64,000 nt of DNA from Hemerocallis citrina (taxonomy: Eukaryota > Streptophyta > Magnoliopsida > Asparagales > Asphodelaceae): the NCBI GenBank assembly GCA_017893485.1, contig CM030364.1, forward strand, positions 40,341,825 through 40,405,824, given 5' to 3'. Under the pieces are notes generated by a model. It worked only from the letters and a program-made list of their open reading frames with translations. It was not told the origin of the DNA and made no database searches. Made by a program: the position numbers and the translations under genes. Positions 10,370 through 21,850 of this stretch are shown piece after piece. The stretch's first letter is position 1. Every line of letters starts with the position of its first letter.

Positions 10370-13300
10370 GAGTCACTAGACTCCATTGCTGTTATCCAAT
10401 CTCCGAATAGAGATTGTCCCCATCTGTTGGGACATCTGGGGTATCGCTCTAGGTTTTAACCCCGATATATTTTGTTGTCTTGACTAACTATACGGGCAAT
10501 TTTCATTGTCGGTCTTGCTCCAACGTAAAGCCGACCTGTGGACTCAGTCAGTTACGGTGGTCTATGGTCCTCACACTTCTACTGCTAGGATGGCTTTCTA
10601 GACAGAACTAAGAACGATTCAGACACACTGGCCACACCCATAGGTGGTGGGGAGGCGATTTTAACATCACTAGATTCTCCTCAGAACACAGAGACAGAGG
10701 ATTCAGTGACTCTGATCGAGAAGCGTTTAATGAGGTTATCACGGACCTGGAACTGATGGACATTCCCATCTCAGATAGGCTGTTCACTTGGTCAAATATG
10801 CAATCGTCGCCCATTCTAGCGAAACTAGATAGGATTTTGGTCTCCACTGACTGGGAGACCAAATTCCCAATGTCTGCGGCTAAATCACTCCCTAAACTCA
10901 CCTCAGACCATGTACATATCTTCCTATCCTCCGGGGAAGTTCAACCCAGGAGATCACCAAAGTTTAGATTCGAGAAGGCATGGTTAGAAATCCCAGGCTT
11001 CCACCACATGGTCTACGAGAGTTGGTCTCGCCCCACCATGAGGATTGAAGCTACCGCAATATGGTGTGAAAAAATCAGAAGACTTAGGGGCAAACTCGGA
11101 AAATGGAACCGGACCAAATTTTGGCTGATTTGGAGGGCAAAAGACTCCCTCCTTGAAGGAATTAAGGAACTGGAGAAGACTGAAGAAACTAGAGATCTGC
11201 TACAGAAAAAGCAGAATAGGTTGCTCCAATTCAGACAGGGAATTGACCAACTATATAGGCTTGAGGAAATCAAATGGCAACAACGATCCAGAATTTCGTG
11301 GCTCAAAGAAGGAGACGCGAACACAGCATTCTTCCATCGAGTTGCCAGTACCCGGTATAGATCTAGCCTAATTCACTCGATCCATTCAGGCTCTGGAACG
11401 ATCCAAGGCAACAAGGATATCAGAATGGCATTCCAGTTCCATTTCAAACTACTCTTTGGACGCAAAGTAGACCTGAGAGTCTCCCTCCGTCACGATTTCT
11501 GGCAAGACTCGACGGGCAACTCCGGACCTATGCTGTAATCCCTAGAAGCGCCCTTCTGTGAGAAGAAAGTCTGGGAGGTAATCCAACAACTTGGCAAAGA
11601 CAAAGCCCCAGGTCCAGATGGTTTCCCGATGATCTTCTATCAAACATTCTGGGAGGAAATCAAAGGCGATTTATGATCTTCTATCAAACATTCTGGGAGG
11701 AAATCAAAGGCGATTTGCTGAGGTTGTTCGCTGATTTCTTTGACCATAAGTTTAAACTAGGGAGAATTAATTTTGCGGAAGTTGTGCTGATTCCTAAGAA
11801 AGAAGACTCCCGGTGAGTGGGAGATTACTGCCCTAGTAGTCTCCTTAACTGTTCTGTCAAGATCAGCATCGAGACGCTCACTAATAGATTGGGAAAGGTG
11901 ATGGATGATCTCATTAGCCACGACCAGACAGGGTTCATTCAAGGGCGATGTATTCAGGACAGTATGGCGACGGCTGAAGAAACTATCCATCAATGCCACA
12001 CATCGAATACTAAGAGCTATCTCCTGAAACTAAATTTCGAGAAAGTTTATGATTCGGTCGAATGGGACTGTCTCCTGGAAGCGCTTGCTGGAAGAGGCTT
12101 GGGGGTTAGATGGATCAGATGGATCCACACATATCTTACCACCAACAGAACTGCAATTTTGGTAAATGAGATGTCGGGCCACCCATTTCGTGCAAACGGG
12201 GCCTCAGACAAGGGGATTCGCTCTCACCCCTTCTGTTCACCATTGTGGTTGACGTACTTCGGTCCATGATGGATAACTGTAGTAGAGAAAGTTGGATTGT
12301 ACCAGTGGCCAAGGGAGTAAACCGCAAAGGTTGCTCAATCCTCCAATATGCAGATGATACCCTCCTATTTGGTAATGGAAACCTCGGGGAAACTACCGCC
12401 TTCAAAGGTATTTTATATAGTTTTAAAGCTTGGTCTGGACTCAGGGTAAACCTCTACAAAAGTGCTCTCATCCCCATTGCCCTGACCACGGAAGAGGCAC
12501 TAGAACATGCCACAATTCTCAATTGTGCCACAGAGAGCTTCCCTATTCAATACCTAGGATTGCCTCTAAGACCTGGAAAACTCAAAAAGGCTGATTGGCT
12601 ACCCATTATTGACCGGGTTGAGAACCGTCTAACAGGTTGGAAAAGTAAAGCCCTATCATTGGGAGGGAAATTCACGCTTATTAATACAGTCCTATCAAAT
12701 CTTCCAACCTATTTCTGACCTTCTTTGAATGCCGCGATGGGTAATTCAGATAATTGACCAGATCAGAAAACGGTTTTTATGGAAAGGGGCAGACCCGGAT
12801 CGGGGCGGCTACCACCTTATCAGATGGAAAAAGGTATGCATGAAAAAGATACATGGAGGACTAGGTATTATTGATCTTCGAGATATGAATCTTGCTCTAC
12901 TGGGCAAATGGTGGTGGAAGGTTTTCCACCCTAATGGAGAAGGGTGGCAAGATTTTGTTCAAGGATATCTACATGGGAATGGGACAAGAAATTTGGGCTT
13001 CAGGGTAGGCCAACGTGTTTCCTGGATCTGGAAAGGCATCGCTAAAGCCTATGATCCCTTCATTAGCTGTGTTAATTCAGTTATAGGTAACGGCAGACTC
13101 AACAGATTCTGGTGAGACAAGTGGTGTGGTGATCACACCCTTAGAGCCATGTTCTCCGATCTATATGATCATGCGCCACAACCACACTATACGGTGGCTG
13201 CAGCTTGGAAAAGAGGCGCCTGGAAACTGCCTTTTTAATAATCACTTGATCTGGGCTCTCAGAATAGACTCATAGAACTTCAGACCTACATCACCAATAC

Positions 13301-13950
13301 TGGAATTAGTTGCTTTCAAGATCCAGATAAGAAATCTCGGGGACTGAAAAAGAACGGCACGTTCACCGTTCGCTCCCTGTATAACCGCATTCACTTTAGA
13401 GGATGTACCCCAAAGTCGGCATGCGTCGTTTAGAGGACGAAAGCTCCACTGAAAATCAAAGTTTTCTTATGGCTGGTGCTGAATGATGCGATTTTGACTA
13501 GAGAAAACCTCACTAAACCCCAACCGAATATGGATTCTCGTTGCGGGTTCTGCCATGATACCCTAGAAACCAAAGACCACCTCTTCCTACAGTGTCCTAG
13601 GAGCAAAGCGGTATTCGTTGAGGTACAGCGCACTGGGGACGAATCAGTACCATAGTGTGTACGAGGACCTGTGGGTCGGGTCAAAATTTGCTACCGAGAG
13701 AAGAACTATGAGAGAAGCGTGGTACATCACTATGGCCGCCACGACCTGAGTTCTTTGGCTAGACAGGAATAATTTTTATTTCCGCAGAACTTGTAATAAT
13801 ATTTCTGGTAACTTGACTCACATTATGTATTTTGTTTCATTTTGGGCTAATGTGGCAGCAGCAGGTCCCAGGGGGAGGATATCGAGCATATTTATGGTTG
13901 AAGATTTTGATGATGAGGAAGTCGAGATCGGTCCGACGATTGACTGACAG
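10370..13950 (+). pseudogene. LINE B ORF2 (endonuclease-RT-zf-RVT)
   Basis: 10500-11000 reads as the APE-type endonuclease C-terminus (SVTVVYGPHT, ELMDIPISDRLFTWSNMQS, LAKLDRILVS, SDHV). An alpha-helical linker follows (LYRLEEIKWQQRSRISWLKE, GDANTAFFHR), then RT at 11550-12720 (DKAPGPDGFPMIFYQ, TGFIQGRCIQDS, LKLNFEKVYDSVEWD, ILQYADDTLLFGNG with the YADD active site, IQYLGLPLRPG). A C-terminal region with WLVLNDAIL and a Cys/His cluster lies at about 13460-13620. ORF2 nicks target DNA and reverse-transcribes LINE RNA in the nucleus. Frameshifts at about 11540, 12250 and 12720, stops, and a 44-bp duplication inactivate it. Confidence 0.85.
11629..11716. repeat. 44-bp tandem duplication in LINE B RT
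   Basis: Two adjacent identical copies, 11629-11672 and 11673-11716, start ATGATCTTCTATC and end AGGCGATTT. The unit is not a multiple of three, so it shifts the RT frame within the conserved FPMIFYQTFWEEIKGDL segment. Confidence 0.97.
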
Positions 13951-14201
13951 CCGGGGTAGCAGTTACTGTTGATAGAAACCCACCGCCCCAGGGTTTGTTG
14001 GGGAGATGTGATGTATTTTATCTAGTCGCATGTATGTTGCAGACTTTCTGTAATTTTTTTGTCCCACCCCCATATTTGGAGTGGAGGTTATGTACTTTTG
14101 TGTTGTTTGTAGGACCTTGTATTTGGCTCAGTATTCTGAGTTTGTTTTATTAACCACTTATTAATGAAACAGGATGGTCATACTCCACCTTTTCTTTTTA
14201 A

Positions 14202-14235
14202 AAAACAACAACAACAACAACAACAACAACAAAAA
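14202..14235 (+). repeat. A-rich (CAA)n tail of LINE B
   Basis: AAAAAACAACAACAACAAC-type repeat directly after the LINE 3' terminal motif. It is the poly-A-derived tail of the retroposed copy. Confidence 0.85.
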
Positions 14236-15299
14236 GTTTCTTTCCATCTTTTGTGTATGTTAAAGGGAGTGAGGGGTTGTCGTAAGCAAAGATTCCTTGG
14301 TAGTTTGCAATCGGGTGGTCGACAATTTCAGTCATTTATGTCATTTTTTTTTGGTTAGTTTCTTTTATATTTGGATCTCTTTGACTGGACATTTTCAGCT
14401 TTTAGCGTAGTATAAAACAGTTGAAATTTAGTGTAACCACAAGTTCTTAACAATAATCTTTACGAGTGACTACTAATCAGGGATAGTCTCCGGCCCTAGA
14501 AAAAGGAAATGGCAATTGCGAAACTAGATATTGCAGGATTTCGCAATGGTTGACTGTAGGGCAACAAGAAAAGATTCTTCGACCATCCCCGACCAAAAAA
14601 AGATTCTTCACACTCAGGACCAGCTCCCATCTTGAGGCAGGTGAGGTGGCCGCCTCAGGTTTCGGATTTTTTTTTGTAATTTTAGGATCTTCCAAATTTG
14701 TATTCCCCTTATAAATATAAACATATATTTTGCACGTAAAAAATTATATTATAATTAGGGGTCCAAAAAATAATTATTTGGACATTTCGCCTTGGGTCCC
14801 CGAAAACTCAGGATCGGTCCTGTTGAACACTACTATGAAGCTGCCAAGTTGTTTACTTCAACACAATGTTTTAATTTCCTCAATCCTCAACCATGTTCTT
14901 CAAGTCGGAATTGCAGATGCCGAAAAGGATTCCAAGTAAATGGCATATTCTGGAGAAAAAAGCATGATGTTAATAATGTCTACGTATATCATCCTCACAA
15001 AGCCTGACGTAACGTTGTTGATGCCTGCATAAGAAGGTTATGACAAAAAAAATGGTCTAATTTAGAACTACTTCGCTTTTGAGATAGAATGATATATGCT
15101 AACTGTATTCAAGATTTTTATACTCACTAACTTGTAATGATGATGAGATTTTATATGAACACTCCATTCTTGTGGCTTAAAACTCCTAAAGGATATTCCT
15201 TTCAATAGTTTCGATAGTTCCAAAGACAGAGTGAACAAGATCCTACAGTGAGATTTGTGGCACTGGGCCATTTTTTTTGAAAAAGGTTGGCCATACTCC
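14236..15299. other. unassigned DNA between LINE B and the viral locus
   Basis: Apart from the MITE at 14615-14823 I see no coding sequence or recognisable element. The last 30 bases before 15300 (GGTTGGCCATACTCC) resemble the LINE 3' terminal motif GGATGGTCATACTCC and are followed by a run of 18 A. The right edge may therefore be a short LINE 3' end. Confidence 0.5.
14615..14823. mobile_element. MITE, about 209 bp
   Basis: The left end CAGGACCAGCTCC and the complement of the right end, CAGGACCGATCCTG, form a short imperfect terminal inverted repeat. The interior is A/T-rich and non-coding. The flanks TTCACACT and TGAACACT match at 6 of 8 positions, so an old 8-bp (hAT-like) duplication is possible but not proven. 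Confidence 0.55.
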
Positions 15300-15319
15300 A
15301 AAAAAAAAAAAAAAAAAGG

Positions 15320-15559
15320 CGTAGCTCTAGACGACGTTGGCTTAATTTTTTTGACCGGTGTCTTCACCTTGGCACCCATATCACTTTTGAACACATCAAA
15401 GGCAGTACTAATATGTGCTAATATCTTACCCGATACTCTTAGCCGCCTGCTCCATCAGCATGCTCTAATAAACATAGGGGATATAGGTACATCTTTTGAC
15501 TTACTTAATGTAGATGAGCATCCACAAACTTATAATGTAACCCAAGAAGACCTAGTATT
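15320..15559 (+). repeat. duplicated RNase H 3' fragment of the pararetrovirus
   Basis: Direct copy of 18885-19114, differing by about ten substitutions and one 10-bp insertion (CTAATATGTG) near 15414-15425. The insertion resets the frame so the last part (ILPDTLSRLLHQHALIN) reads in frame into the coat protein. It is preceded by an 18-A run (15300-15317). Confidence 0.95.
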
Positions 15560-16628
15560 AGAAACATTTTTAAGAGAAAGCGTTAGAGCTTTATGGGAAG
15601 CCTACAAAGTTTCGTATGTAGAAGATTATAATACACTGCTAATGTTAGGCCCCAATCCCTATAATTTTGTAAACAAAATACAAGCTTTAGTGACGGGAGA
15701 AGACCCGAATACGGGAGCACTAGGATTACAAAAAGATGCTATCAGAACTTTAGAACAATTAAGTCTATACAAATGGAAGTATATAAAGAAATTTCTTAAT
15801 GACTATTTTTATTATACCTGTATTTCAGGAAATGCCTTTAACCAAGATTTAGGAGACAAATTATTTAGAAAACTTCCTGGAGCCCTACGAATAGAAATAG
15901 CAGAAAAATGGAAAAATTGGCCAGAAGTAATGACAGCAGGTCCAGGTCACCCGTGGTCAATAGGACAAAGAATACAACATGTTATTAATGTATTAAAAGA
16001 AAAATGTACAGAAATACAGATTCAGAAACAATTTAAAAACTCAGATTATGGGTTTTGTAAAGAAATATACACTCCTCAGACATATGGTATAGGAGAAAGG
16101 AGAGGTAGAACTTATAATGAACACAGCAGACGCACGAAACAAAACATAAAGTATAGGAAGAAAAAATACTTTTTAAGAAAATCCAACAGACGAAAACCAT
16201 ATTTAGACCCCCAGAAACATGTTAGAAAATTTAAGCCAAATAGATTGTATAAAAATAAACTCGAATGTTATACATGTGGTAACCCAGAACATTTGAGTAG
16301 AACTTGTCCTAAGAGAATAAATAGACATGATAAAAGTAGCATACTTATAGAATGCACAAATGAGGATTTAATTAATATTGATGAAACAGTATCAGATACT
16401 GAATCAATTTATTCAATCTTCACCATAGCAGACTTTGATGAAGAAAATGAGACACAAGACAATAAATAACCAAATGAATTAATTGAAGACATCGCACCAT
16501 TTCCCAGTATACCAGAATTAGACTTCTCTGATTTAGATATGATGAACATAGACTCTAATAGTAAGGGACAAAAAACTCCTTCCTTACCGACCTCAACCCT
16601 ATTGGAAACCTGCAAACACAACTGGTAG
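15560..16628 (+). pseudogene. pararetrovirus coat protein region
   Basis: This reads in the polyprotein frame from a junction with the RNase H fragment. The capsid domain is around 15570-16000 (LGLQKDAIRTLEQLSLYKWK, GDKLFRKLPG, HPWSIGQRIQHVINVLKEKC). A basic tract follows, then a CCHC knuckle CYTCGNPEHLSRTCP at about 16267-16311, which in this family binds the genomic nucleic acid. An acidic tail lies after it. Stops occur at 16467-16469 and 16626-16628. The N-terminal part of the capsid and any movement protein upstream are missing. It would form the icosahedral or bacilliform shell. Confidence 0.85.
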
Positions 16629-19604
16629 GCCCGAACAGGTATGGATAGCATGCCATGTTTATTCTGTAAAGGATACCCTAGTAAGATGAATAGAACAAAA
16701 TGTTCCAAGTGTTACCAAGAAGGTTGTATAAAATGCATAGAAAAGAACTACAATATTACACTTAGTTATTCAATACCCAAACCAACAATAAATACTGACA
16801 AAGTAAAAATCCTAAGAAAAAGAATAGAAAATTTAGAAGACACACAGAAACTCCTTTATACAAAGGTCGAAACAATAGAAGAAAGGTTAGAAAAAGGAAA
16901 AATGGTAGTAGACCAGAAAGAGCCAACGATAGATCCATATCAAATTGATCTAATCCAAATATGCAATAAAGATAGACTAAGGGCACTCAAAGTTAGATGT
17001 GTGGTAAGAATGATGGCCTACGAAGTAAAGTGTCTAGCATTAATCGATACAGGGTGTACAAACTGTATTATAAATAAAGATATAATCCCAAAATAATACA
17101 TTGTAAAAGCCTCGAAACCTGCAGCAGCCCAACAAATGGATGGAAAAGTTTTTACGTACGATGATCTGTTAATCCCAAATAGTAAAATTAGATTTGAAAC
17201 CAACTGTGGAGAAAGTATAGAATACACATTACCCAAAGAATCCACATGGGTTAGACAACTTGATCTAAGCAATGATTTAATCTTGGGATTAAGCTTCTTA
17301 TTAAAGGATAAAGGCAGTATGCTAATAAGTAAAGATTACTTGCAGTTACAGAAACATACAATCTTTACACTAGTTTATACACACGACGAACCAACCATGA
17401 TAAGAGAATTAGAAAATCCCAAAGAAGAAAAAGAATGCAATTGTCCCCATGAAAGACAATGCGAGTTACATAACGTAATTCCCAATGACGATTACAGTGC
17501 TCATGACATAAATCGAGAGTATGAGATAGAAGTCCATACAGACTTTATGAATCTAGAACATCTTTATTACACCCTCATAAGTGAACAAGATGTTGAACAA
17601 CTACTATCAAAAATAGAGAAATTAGGAATAATGGGTGAAGAAGTACTAAAATATTGGGATAAAGATAAGGTCATATGTAAACTAGATATTATAAACCCTG
17701 AATATAAGGTTAGAACAGCAAAAATAAATGCCACAAACCAAGACATAGATGATTTTAAAATGCATATTACAGATCTTCTAAAATTAGGGGTTATCAGAAG
17801 ATTTGAAAGTCCCCACAGATCTGCTGCTTTTATTGTTAGAAAACATAGTGAAATAGCAAGAGGAAAAAGTCGAATGGTAATTAATTACAAAAGATTAAAT
17901 GATAATACCAGAGATGATGCATATGATATCCCAGACAAAACCAGATTAATAAATCAAATACAAGGATGTAATATCTTTAGTAAGTTTGATTTAAAATTCG
18001 GATTTTGGCAAATTAAAATGCATCCTGAAAGTATAGAATGGACAGCATTCACATGTCCCGAAGGACATTTTGAATGGCTCATCATGCCTTTTGGCCTTAA
18101 AAATGCACCATCTGTTTTTCAAAGAAAGATGGACGACATTTTTCTAAAGCACAAAAAATTTGTTGTTGTTTATATAGATGACATCCTAGTTTTTTGTAAA
18201 ACAAAGCAAGAACACAGAGGACATCTGCAGATTATTATTTCAGAATTTATTAATCATGGTATCATAATTAGCAAAATAAAGATGCAACTGTATAAACCAC
18301 AAATCGAATTTTTAGGAGCCATTATTGGGCAGGGAAGAATTAAACTACAACCCCATATTGCCCAAAAAGCTTTAGACTTTTCAGACAAATTAGAAGAATT
18401 AAAACAGCTCCAGCAATTTTCAGGGTTGGTCAATTATGCAAGACCGTTTATAAAAAATCTAGGCAAAATTGCAGGACCCTTATATGCAAAAACTTCACAA
18501 AAGGGACAAAGATACTTTAACAAAGAAGATGTTAAATTAGTCCAACAAATTAAGAACTTGATTAAAGAACTTCCAGAATTAGCATTACCATTAGATTCAG
18601 ACTATCTAATTATAGAATCAGACGGTTGCAATACAGGCTGGGGCGCAACTTTGCTTGCTAAACCAAATAAGTATTCCGAAAAAACTTTAGAAAGAATTTG
18701 CTGCTATGCTAGTGGTAAATATAAAGAAAAAGGTAACATTAGCAGAATTGATGCCGAATTATTGGTCATCTCTTATGCTTTAGATAGTTTTGAACTGTTT
18801 ATTATTTCTAAAAAAGAAATAACTGTTCGAACAGACTGTGAAGCCATAGTTTCTTTTCATTCAAAGATGGCTTTAGAACAAAAACGTAGCTCTAGACGAC
18901 GTTGGCTTAATTTTTTAGACTGGTGTCTTCACCTTGGCACCCATATCACTTGTGAACACATCAAAGGCAGTACTAATATCTTACCCGATACTCTTAGCCG
19001 CCTGCTCCATCAGCATGCTCTAATAAACATAGGGGATATAGGTACATATTTTGACTTACTTAATGTAGATGAGCATCCACAAACTTAAAATGTAACCCAA
19101 GAAGACCTAGTATTGACAGAAGTCATTGCCTTCTTGGAACATTGCACAGAAAATGAATTCATTTTCGTAATTACTAAAATGAACAATGTAACAACCCTTC
19201 ATGAGATATTAGAATATTGGTGGGTTAAAGAACCACATGCTACAATTATATCCACCAGGTTAAATGAAATTCGAGAACAACGATATGCTCAAATTATTAA
19301 ACAAAAGGCAAAGAACCTTGAAAAACTTGGGGCACTATCCACATCAGAAGTATTTCTCACAATAGATATAAGACAGAATGAAGGGCTAGATAATGATATG
19401 GTCCATCTTAATATTAGTGACTTTCCAAATCCATTCCTAGAATATACAGATATAAACTTTACTCTGTTCCACTGTTTGCAATTATGTTCTATTGAAGCCT
19501 TTTCTATCAGTATTAACTGCATCTATGACAAACATTTTTTATACACCCTTGCTGAACAATTTGATCCTTATGAGGATGGTTATGAAAACCTAATCAGAAA
19601 ATAA
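16629..19604 (+). pseudogene. pararetrovirus protease-RT-RNase H polyprotein
   Basis: In one frame this shows: a Cys cluster with spacing CX2CX11CX2CX4CX2C (about 16650-16735), a helical segment, aspartic protease (LIDTGCTNCIIN, about 17041-17076), reverse transcriptase (IINPEYKVRTAKI, FSKFDLKFGFWQIKMHPES, WLIMPFGLKNAPSVFQRKMD, VVYIDDILVF with the YIDD active site at about 18171) and RNase H (ESDGCNTGWGA, RIDAELLVISYALDSF, RTDCEAI). After RNase H the frame continues about 165 residues past a stop at 19086-19088 into an extension I do not recognise. The other internal stop is at 17094-17096. The enzyme copies pregenomic RNA into viral DNA. Both stops are single-codon changes; frame is otherwise kept. 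Confidence 0.9.
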
Positions 19605-19658
19605 TTAATTAATACACGAATTTCTTATCTCTTGCAAACACCACACGATTATGATCTA

Positions 19659-20897
19659 ATGAATACTTTTTATGACAATATGCAGATGGCAAGGCCACCA
19701 CCACAACCAGGGATCCGTCTAGATAACATATTTCCACCACAGAACAGCCAGCAGACCAGCGAGAGCAGAACCCCCCAGGGAACCCCCCAAGAACGATTGC
19801 GATTCGGAAACCAAGAACTTTTTGTTTTTTCAAATGGCAATCCTCCTTTCAGAACATATTCTCATATTTCTACATCAAAAGAACAACAATGCATCTTAGA
19901 CAATTTATGGATTGCATTTAATAGAAAAGACCAGAAATATTTTTTAGCAGCCATGAATTCTTTATCAGAAGTATTTAGTCAGAACCAGAGAGGGTACAAG
20001 TTTTATGCAGTTCTCTAAGGTAATTTAGTAGGTGTTTTTCATACTTGGATAGAAGTAGCAGACAGTATTAAGAACTTCAAAAATCCAGTTTATAAAGGTT
20101 TCTATAATTTGTCAGAAGCACTAGATGTAGCTAGAAGCTACTTAGGACCTAACTATTTTGTTTCTCCTTCCCTAAGGTCCATGCAGGAAACTCCTCTGGA
20201 ATACTCTATCACAAAGGATATGCAGGGAAAAATCCTATTTTGTGATCATTGCGAGGCAATGTCGCGAACGGTAAGAACACTAAATGAAAATAAAAATTGT
20301 CTAATTTTTGAAAAACAGAAATTACAGGAAAAGATAGCCAGCTTGGAGAAACAACTATTCCAGACCAGATTTCCACCTAAAAATCCACCACAGACTGCTC
20401 CCCCGGTCTATAATAAGTGGGATGAGAAGGGTTTGCATTTCCCTCTAAATGCAAATAGAGGTATTATTGAGCCTACAAATCCAATAGCTAGTCTGGTTCA
20501 AACGGCAACCAGCAAAAACACATCAAGTCCGTTTATGACTGAGGTTTTGCCAAAAAACCTTGACAGAGATATCATTGGGTCTACAATACCAATGGCTAGT
20601 CCGGAGCAAACAGCTACCGGTAAAGACACACCAAATCCGTTGATGGCTGTGACTTTGCCAAAAAGTCAAAATAAGGGCAAAGCCCCCATGGAAAACCAAG
20701 ATATTACAGACCCAAACAAGTATGACCAAATTCTGCAGCTCCTCCTACAGATTGAAGGCTTCCAGAAGCAACCAGAAAGGATCCAACCAAGACACAAGAA
20801 AAGCAAACGAAAAGAATCAATTCGAGCTATGATTGCAACACAGGTAGCAGAAGTAGTCAAGACAGCTGTCTCAAAAGAAAATGAGACAGTGATATAA
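19659..20897 (+). pseudogene. pararetrovirus viroplasmin/transactivator-type ORF
   Basis: The first ATG of the frame is at 19659. A Pro/Gln-rich head is followed by a caulimovirus viroplasmin-like domain: GYKFYAVL, one stop at 20016-20018, then GVFHTWIEVADSI and NPVYKGFYNLSEALDVARSY (about 19990-20140). This fold is shared with the RNase H1 N-terminal domain and occurs in inclusion-body/translation-transactivator proteins. A coiled coil (about 20280-20370, KQKLQEKIASLEKQL) and a linker with two PIASxxQTAT-like repeats come next, then a basic tail (RHKKSKRKES). The remaining frame ends at 20895-20897. Its role would be to form inclusion bodies and allow reinitiation on polycistronic RNA. Confidence 0.8.
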
Positions 20898-21037
20898 AGT
20901 GAAAAAGAAATTCCTGAAGATAAACCACCCCAATCCCAAATAGACAACTTTTCAGACACAGGAGATAGTGGCGACAACAACCCCATGACCCCAATGTCCT
21001 TAGATTCGGTGGCTCTACATAATTTGGACACCTAGAC

Positions 21038-21375
21038 TCCACTCAGAATCTTCCTTCACATATGTCACCTCCACTCAGAAAGGCATTTTGGAAATGTCAC
21101 CTCCACTTAGAAAGGCATTTTGGAAATGTTCCCTCCACTCAGAAAGGCGTAGATAGAATTGTCACTTCCACTCAGAACAGCATCTCTCCACTCAGAAAGG
21201 CTTGGTCTCCAAGCAGCCACGTGTAAAGCAACCTCCACTTATCCCTCCACTCAGAAAAGAATGGACTCCAGGCTGCAATGTGTAAAGAAATGTCCACTCA
21301 GAAAAGAACCCACTAGAGGAGTGCAGATTCTCCTTCAAGTGCTCTTCTCAGAAAAACCTCTATAAATACCACCCC
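21038..21375 (+). promoter_or_regulatory. pararetrovirus promoter with tandem TCCACTCAGAAA motifs
   Basis: About eight to nine copies of a TCCACTYAGAAAGGC-like motif lie between 21038 and 21355, two of them in a 32-bp repeat with CATTTTGGAAATGT. They are followed by a TATA box CTATAAATA at 21360-21368. An AATAAATAAAA signal lies about 225 bp downstream (21585-21595), matching the caulimovirid layout in which the terminally redundant transcript passes the poly-A signal once. The repeats occupy the position of the 35S-type enhancer. Binding factors are unknown. Confidence 0.75.
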
Positions 21376-21850
21376 TCTGCTCTTCTAAAATCCAACCAAT
21401 CCCTTACCCCGCTACAAAAACTCCTCCTGTACTCCAATGTTCTCCCTCACCAAAGCTTTGTAAAATATTGCATGTACTGTAAGGAACAAGCTCCTCAAGC
21501 TTGAACTCATCATAAGTTTTTCTTAGATCGTTAAGGGATTTCCCGAAAGGGAAACCTCTTTACTATGTATCCACTATGTTCCCCAAATAAATAAAATTTT
21601 TGTATTATATGCTTAATTTTTCGCTTTGATTTGCACATAAACTCCTCTTATCCTTTATTCTGGGTATATCATAATGACATAGGTAGGTCTTATAACCAGG
21701 AGTGACCCTGTAGGCAAAGAAAGCCGACTTTAGACGAAAGGCTGTGAGTATGCCTTAAGGGGAAATTGGGTTTAGCTGAGAAGTTAAACAGGAGGCCTAC
21801 CTCGCCGTGATATATCTTTGAAAACAAAAGGACAAAAAAACAAAAAAACA
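21376..21850 (+). other. pararetrovirus leader region
   Basis: Transcribed leader after the TATA box. It is A/T- and pyrimidine-rich, contains AATAAA at about 21585-21595 and has no long ORF. I did not find a convincing initiator-tRNA-Met primer-binding site. The sequence ends in A-rich repeats near 21825-21850. Confidence 0.55.

Larger units (their letters stand above)
10370..14235 (+). mobile_element. LINE B (plant L1-type), 5'-truncated
   Basis: A plus-strand LINE carrying endonuclease C-terminus, RT, a zf-RVT-like region, a 3' UTR and an A-rich CAA-repeat tail (14202-14235). The 3' end 'TTATTAATGAAACAGGATGG' is shared with the LINE D 3' end at about 50020, which defines the family terminus. 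Absence of ORF1 and of the endonuclease N-terminus fits the usual 5' truncation of target-primed insertions. The left boundary is approximate. Confidence 0.85.
15320..21850 (+). mobile_element. endogenous caulimovirid (pararetrovirus) locus, rearranged
   Basis: Viral gene order on the plus strand is a short RNase H 3' fragment, coat protein, Cys-rich region, aspartic protease, RT, RNase H, a C-terminal extension, a viroplasmin-type ORF, then a promoter and leader. The locus lacks a movement protein and begins with a 240-bp copy of the RNase H end, joined directly to coat-protein coding sequence, so it is not a simple linear genome copy. Only nonsense codons, no frameshifts, break the main polyprotein frame (15255-19604). 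No LTRs or integrase are present, as expected for Caulimoviridae. The genus is not assigned. The right boundary toward LINE D is approximate. Confidence 0.9.

Noticed and set aside
14730..15007. Small plus-strand ORFs near 14.8 kb
   Set aside because: Overlap the MITE end and unassigned DNA; no start context, family or codon pattern.
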